This document shows, piece after piece, positions 6,440-8,940 of a stretch of 8,940 nt of DNA (the stretch's first letter is position 1; each line of letters begins with the position of its first letter). The notes beneath the pieces were generated by a model. It was not told the DNA's origin and ran no database searches. It saw only the letters and a program-made list of their open reading frames with translations. The position numbers and the translations under genes are program-made. The stretch is from a bacterium (GTDB taxonomy: Bacteria; Desulfobacterota; GWC2-55-46; DRQE01). The stretch lies in contig JALUQR010000168.1 of assembly GCA_027017505.1 (NCBI GenBank), positions 1 through 8,940 on the forward strand, read 5' to 3'.

Positions 6440-6808
6440 GTGCCAAGGATAGCAGGAGTTGACCTGCCAAAGGACAAGAGAATAGACATAGCCCTCACCC
6501 GTATATACGGGATAGGGCGCTCCTCTGCGTCAAAGATACTCAAGAAGGCAGAGGTAGACCCCTCAAAGAGGGCAAAGGAGCTCACAGATGAGGAGGTCTC
6601 AAGGATAAGAAAGATAATAGACAGCGAGTACAAGGTGGAGGGTGACCTGAGAAAAGAGATTGCCATGAACATAAAAAGGCTTATAGACCTTGGCACCTAT
6701 CGTGGTCTGCGCCACAGGATGGGACTGCCCGTGAGGGGACAGCGCACAAGGACAAACGCAAGAACAAGAAAGGGGCCACGCAAGGGGGCCATAAAGACCA
6801 AAAAATAA
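6440..6808 (+). CDS. rpsM: 30S ribosomal protein S13
   Basis: S13 lies in the 30S head, forms bridges B1a and B1b to the 50S subunit and touches P-site tRNA through its basic tail. The 122-residue product is of standard length. It opens P-R-I-A-G-V-D-L-P-K-D-K-R, contains the helix-two-turn-helix block I-Y-G-I-G-R-S-S-A and L-G-T-Y-R-G-L-R-H-R-M-G-L-P-V-R-G-Q-R-T, and ends in a very basic tail (R-K-G-P-R-K-G). The GTG start is fixed by the canonical N-terminus and the site at 6423-6430. In E. coli the leader of this gene folds into a pseudoknot bound by S4. The 24-base gap here leaves no room for one outside coding sequence, and I did not recognise it. Confidence 0.98.
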   Translation: MPRIAGVDLPKDKRIDIALTRIYGIGRSSASKILKKAEVDPSKRAKELTDEEVSRIRKIIDSEYKVEGDLRKEIAMNIKRLIDLGTYRGLRHRMGLPVRGQRTRTNARTRKGPRKGAIKTKK

Positions 6809-6829
6809 AGGTTTCGGAGGAGTCTTTCA

Positions 6830-7204
6830 ATGGCAAGGGTTAAGAAGGCAAAGAAGAATGTACCCAGAGGGGTTGCACACATAAAGGCCACATTCAACAA
6901 CACCATAGTGACCATAACAGACCCGCAGGGCAATGTGGTTGCCTGGGCGAGTGCGGGAAGTGAGGGGTTCAAGGGTTCAAGAAAGGGCACACCCTTTGCA
7001 GCACAGGTGGCAGCCACCGCTGCTGCAAGAAAGGCCATAGAGTGTGGCATGAAAAGCGTGGATGTGCACATAAAGGGGCCAGGGGCAGGCAGAGAGGCAG
7101 CACTCAGGAGTCTGCAGACCGCTGGCCTGAGCATAACCCTTATAAGAGATGTTACCCCGATACCACACAACGGTTGCAGACCACCAAAGAGAAGAAGGGT
7201 CTGA
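6830..7204 (+). CDS. rpsK: 30S ribosomal protein S11
   Basis: S11 is part of the 30S platform, near the E site and the anti-Shine-Dalgarno region of 16S rRNA. The 124-residue product is of normal length. It shows A-H-I-K-A-T-F-N-N-T-I-V-T-I-T-D near the start, W-A-S-A-G-S-E-G-F-K-G-S-R-K-G-T-P-F-A-A-Q in the middle, and the signature I-P-H-N-G-C-R-P-P-K-R-R-R-V at the end. The N-G pair in that ending is the site that forms isoaspartate in E. coli S11. GGAGGAG at 6816-6822 lies 7 bases before ATG 6830, which is the clear start. The gap to rpsM is 21 bases. Confidence 0.98.
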   Translation: MARVKKAKKNVPRGVAHIKATFNNTIVTITDPQGNVVAWASAGSEGFKGSRKGTPFAAQVAATAAARKAIECGMKSVDVHIKGPGAGREAALRSLQTAGLSITLIRDVTPIPHNGCRPPKRRRV

Positions 7205-7232
7205 TACTTTTTAAAACTCAGGGAGGTAGAAG

Positions 7233-7859
7233 TTGGCAAGATACACAGGTCCTGTATGCAAGCTCTGCAGACGCGAGGGAATGAAACTCTTTCTCAAAGG
7301 AGAAAGATGTTTTACAGACAAGTGCGCCTTTGAGAGAAGACCATATCCACCAGGCCAGCACGGCCAGTCAAGAAGCAAGATAAGTGAATACGGGCTACAG
7401 CTCAGGGAAAAACAGAAGGTAAAACGCATGTACGGGCTTCTTGAGACCCAGTTCCGCAACCTCTTCGAGAAGGCAGAAAGGATGCGGGGTGTTACAGGCG
7501 AGAACCTGATTTCTCTGCTTGAAAGAAGGCTCGATAATGTGGTCTACAGACTGGGCTTTGCCTCCTCAAGAAGAGAGGCAAGGATGATGGTCACCCACGG
7601 ACACTTCAGGGTAAACGGCAGAAAGGTCAACATACCTTCCTATCTGGTGCGCGAGGGAGATACCATAGAGGTGGGTGAAAAACTCAGAGGCAGTGAGAAG
7701 ATAAAGGAGAATCTCAAGAACGCAGAAAAAAGGGGTGTACCAGAATGGCTCTCCATGGACGCAGAGGGGCTCAAGGGTGTTGTAACAAGACTGCCACAGA
7801 GAATGGATGTTACCATGCCCATAGAGGAACACCTGATAGTGGAGCTTTATTCAAAGTAG
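7233..7859 (+). CDS. rpsD: 30S ribosomal protein S4, zinc-finger form
   Basis: S4 is a primary binder that nucleates 30S assembly at the five-way junction of 16S rRNA. In E. coli it also represses the alpha operon. The 208-residue product matches the family length. The N-terminal domain has a zinc-finger set, C9, C12, C26 and C31 (C-K-L-C and C-F-T-D-K-C), followed by R-R-P-Y-P-P-G-Q-H-G. The S4 RNA-binding domain shows R-R-L-D-N-V-V-Y-R-L-G-F-A-S-S-R-R-E-A-R and H-G-H-F-R-V-N-G-R-K-V-N-I-P-S-Y. The start is TTG 7233, giving M-A-R-Y-T-G-P; GGAGGT at 7222-7227 is 5 bases upstream. The gaps on both sides, 28 and 35 bases, are the widest in the window. Confidence 0.98.
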   Translation: MARYTGPVCKLCRREGMKLFLKGERCFTDKCAFERRPYPPGQHGQSRSKISEYGLQLREKQKVKRMYGLLETQFRNLFEKAERMRGVTGENLISLLERRLDNVVYRLGFASSRREARMMVTHGHFRVNGRKVNIPSYLVREGDTIEVGEKLRGSEKIKENLKNAEKRGVPEWLSMDAEGLKGVVTRLPQRMDVTMPIEEHLIVELYSK

Positions 7860-7894
7860 TTTAAATAACATTATTTCACAAAAACGGGGGGACT
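7860..7894 (+). other. A/T-rich gap between rpsD and rpoA with a small inverted repeat
   Basis: This 35-base gap is the widest between genes here. Its first half is almost pure A/T. AAATAA (7863-7868) and TTATTT (7871-7876) are perfect reverse complements with a two-base spacer, so an RNA hairpin would be weak and tightly looped. No GC-rich stem or long T run follows, so it does not look like a terminator. The G run at 7886-7891, with a following A, is the probable rpoA ribosome binding site. Any promoter or processing role is unproven. Confidence 0.4.
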
Positions 7895-7918
7895 ATGCAG
7901 ACCATGCAGAATATGCAG
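7895..7918 (+). repeat. Three in-frame ATGCAG repeats at the start of rpoA
   Basis: ATGCAG occurs at 7895-7900, 7904-7909 and 7913-7918, with a 9-base period and three variable bases between copies. In protein this is M-Q-T-M-Q-N-M-Q, so three start codons are in the same frame. The G run at 7886-7891 is closest to the first. Confidence 0.85.
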
Positions 7919-8938
7919 AAAAACTGGCGAGACCTTATAAAACCAAAGAAACTCGAGGCAGTCAAACTCACAGACACCTACGGAAAGTTCGTTGCAGAGC
8001 CCCTTGAGAGGGGCTATGGCACAACCCTGGGTAACTCGCTTCGCAGAATCCTGCTTTCATCCCTTCGTGGTGCAGCCATAACGAATGTAAAATTCGACGG
8101 AGTCCTCTATGAGTTCACCAGTATTCCAGGGGTCAAGGAGGATGTTACAGACATTATACTTAACCTTAAACAGGTGAGACTCAAGCTCGATGGAGAGGGC
8201 CCCAAGACCATAAGGCTGAATGTTACAGAACCGAAAGAGGTAAGGGCAGGGGACATAGAGTGTGACCCCGCGGTAACCGTGCTTAACCCTGACCTCTACA
8301 TAGCAACCGTTGGTAAGGATGGTAAGCTTGTCTGCGAGATGACCGTTGAAACGGGCAGGGGCTATGTGCCTGCTGAAAGAAACAAACTGCCAGATGCCCC
8401 TGTGGGTGTTATACCCATAGATGCCATATTCCAGCCCGTAATAAGGGCAACATTCGATGTGAGCCAGGCTCGCGTGGGACACAGAACAGATTACGATAAA
8501 CTCACACTCGAGGTGTGGACAACAGGTGCCATAGACCCGCAGACCGCAGTGGGAATAGCAGCAAAGATACTGAAAGATCAGCTCTCTGTGTTCATACCCT
8601 TTGAAGAGGAAGAGGGCACAGAAGAGGAGAGCGTGGAAGAAAAACTGGAAAATAAACCCTGGTACAACGAAAATCTCTTTAAAACAGTGGATGAGCTTGA
8701 GCTTTCTGTAAGAAGTGCAAACTGCCTTAAGAACGCAGACATAAAGTACATAGGCGAGATGGTGCAGAAAACAGAACAGGAGATGCTCAAGACAAAGAAC
8801 TTTGGCAGAAAGAGCCTCAACGAGATAAAGGAGATTCTCCACAGCATGGGGCTGGACTTCGGCATGAAGCTCGATGGCTTCCCATCAAGAGAAGAACTCG
8901 ACCGCATGCACATGGAAAAAAGCAAAGAGACGGAATAA
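7895..8938 (+). CDS. rpoA: DNA-directed RNA polymerase subunit alpha
   Basis: The alpha subunit dimerises to start assembly of core RNA polymerase, and its C-terminal domain contacts UP-element DNA and activators. The 347-residue product is complete. The N-terminal domain shows L-E-R-G-Y-G-T-T-L-G-N-S-L-R-R-I-L-L-S-S (37-56), with R50-R51 matching the conserved assembly arginines. A strongly acidic linker lies around 237-249. The C-terminal domain carries V-R-S-A-N-C-L with R273, which corresponds to the E. coli DNA-contact residue R265, and then L-K-T-K-N-F-G-R-K-S-L-N-E-I-K. ATG 7895 is the first of three possible starts. The last stop base is two bases from the window end. The usual next gene, rplQ, would lie outside. 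Confidence 0.98.
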   Translation: MQTMQNMQKNWRDLIKPKKLEAVKLTDTYGKFVAEPLERGYGTTLGNSLRRILLSSLRGAAITNVKFDGVLYEFTSIPGVKEDVTDIILNLKQVRLKLDGEGPKTIRLNVTEPKEVRAGDIECDPAVTVLNPDLYIATVGKDGKLVCEMTVETGRGYVPAERNKLPDAPVGVIPIDAIFQPVIRATFDVSQARVGHRTDYDKLTLEVWTTGAIDPQTAVGIAAKILKDQLSVFIPFEEEEGTEEESVEEKLENKPWYNENLFKTVDELELSVRSANCLKNADIKYIGEMVQKTEQEMLKTKNFGRKSLNEIKEILHSMGLDFGMKLDGFPSREELDRMHMEKSKETE

Positions 8939-8940
8939 AA

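Noticed and set aside
7860..7885. Sigma-70-like promoter for rpoA
   Set aside because: A/T-rich hexamers resembling a -10 exist (TAACAT at 7866-7871 region), but no matching -35 element at 16-18 bases upstream is evident.
7860..7885. Rho-independent terminator after rpsD
   Set aside because: The only stem is short and pure A/T with a tiny loop, with no following T run. rpoA continues in the same direction.
8057..8842. 261-codon open frame on the minus strand opposite rpoA
   Set aside because: It is in exact codon register with rpoA, so it stays open simply because rpoA avoids TTA, CTA and TCA codons. Its translation has no recognisable domain and rpoA is certain.

Overview
The window is one unbroken block of translation and secretion genes, all on the + strand. 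It is the distal spc operon run into the alpha operon: rplX (3' end only), rplE, rpsN, rpsH, rplF, rplR, rpsE, rpmD, rplO, secY, adk, map, infA, rpmJ, rpsM, rpsK, rpsD and rpoA. Every gene except rplX is complete. Nothing is broken, and I see no mobile element, CRISPR array, tRNA or rRNA. No gene-free stretch exceeds 35 bases. The long open frames on the opposite strand are shadows of these genes.

The organism is a bacterium: it has SecY with bacterial loops, bacterial IF-1, L36 and an alpha subunit with a C-terminal domain. The coding strand is very purine-rich. Isoleucine is written mostly as ATA (16 of 18 in infA plus rpsM, by my count) and arginine largely as AGA/AGG (all six in infA are AGG). 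That bias is typical of thermophiles. The gene order, zinc-type S14, four-cysteine zinc adenylate kinase and type of RpoA C-terminal domain would fit Nitrospirota, Desulfobacterota-like or Aquificota-like lineages. I cannot settle the phylum without alignments.

Layout: positions 1-3341 hold 50S and 30S proteins (L24 end, L5, S14, S8, L6, L18, S5, L30, L15). Positions 3345-6063 hold SecY, adenylate kinase and methionine aminopeptidase. Positions 6072-6415 hold IF-1 and L36. Positions 6440-8938 hold S13, S11, S4 and the RNA polymerase alpha subunit. The genes are tightly packed: four junctions overlap (4, 4, 8 and 38 bases) and the rest are 3-35 bases apart. This suggests one transcript with translational coupling. 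I see no convincing promoter or terminator. The widest and most A/T-rich gap, before rpoA, has a small inverted repeat.

The products form one assembly line. Ribosomal proteins and IF-1 build and start the ribosome, SecY accepts exported chains, Map trims the initiator methionine, Adk balances adenine nucleotides and RpoA nucleates RNA polymerase. I found no undescribed system. The points worth a second look are start codons (rpsE, map, adk, rpoA), the short rpmJ gene, the all-zinc versions of several proteins, and the rpsD/rpoA junction.
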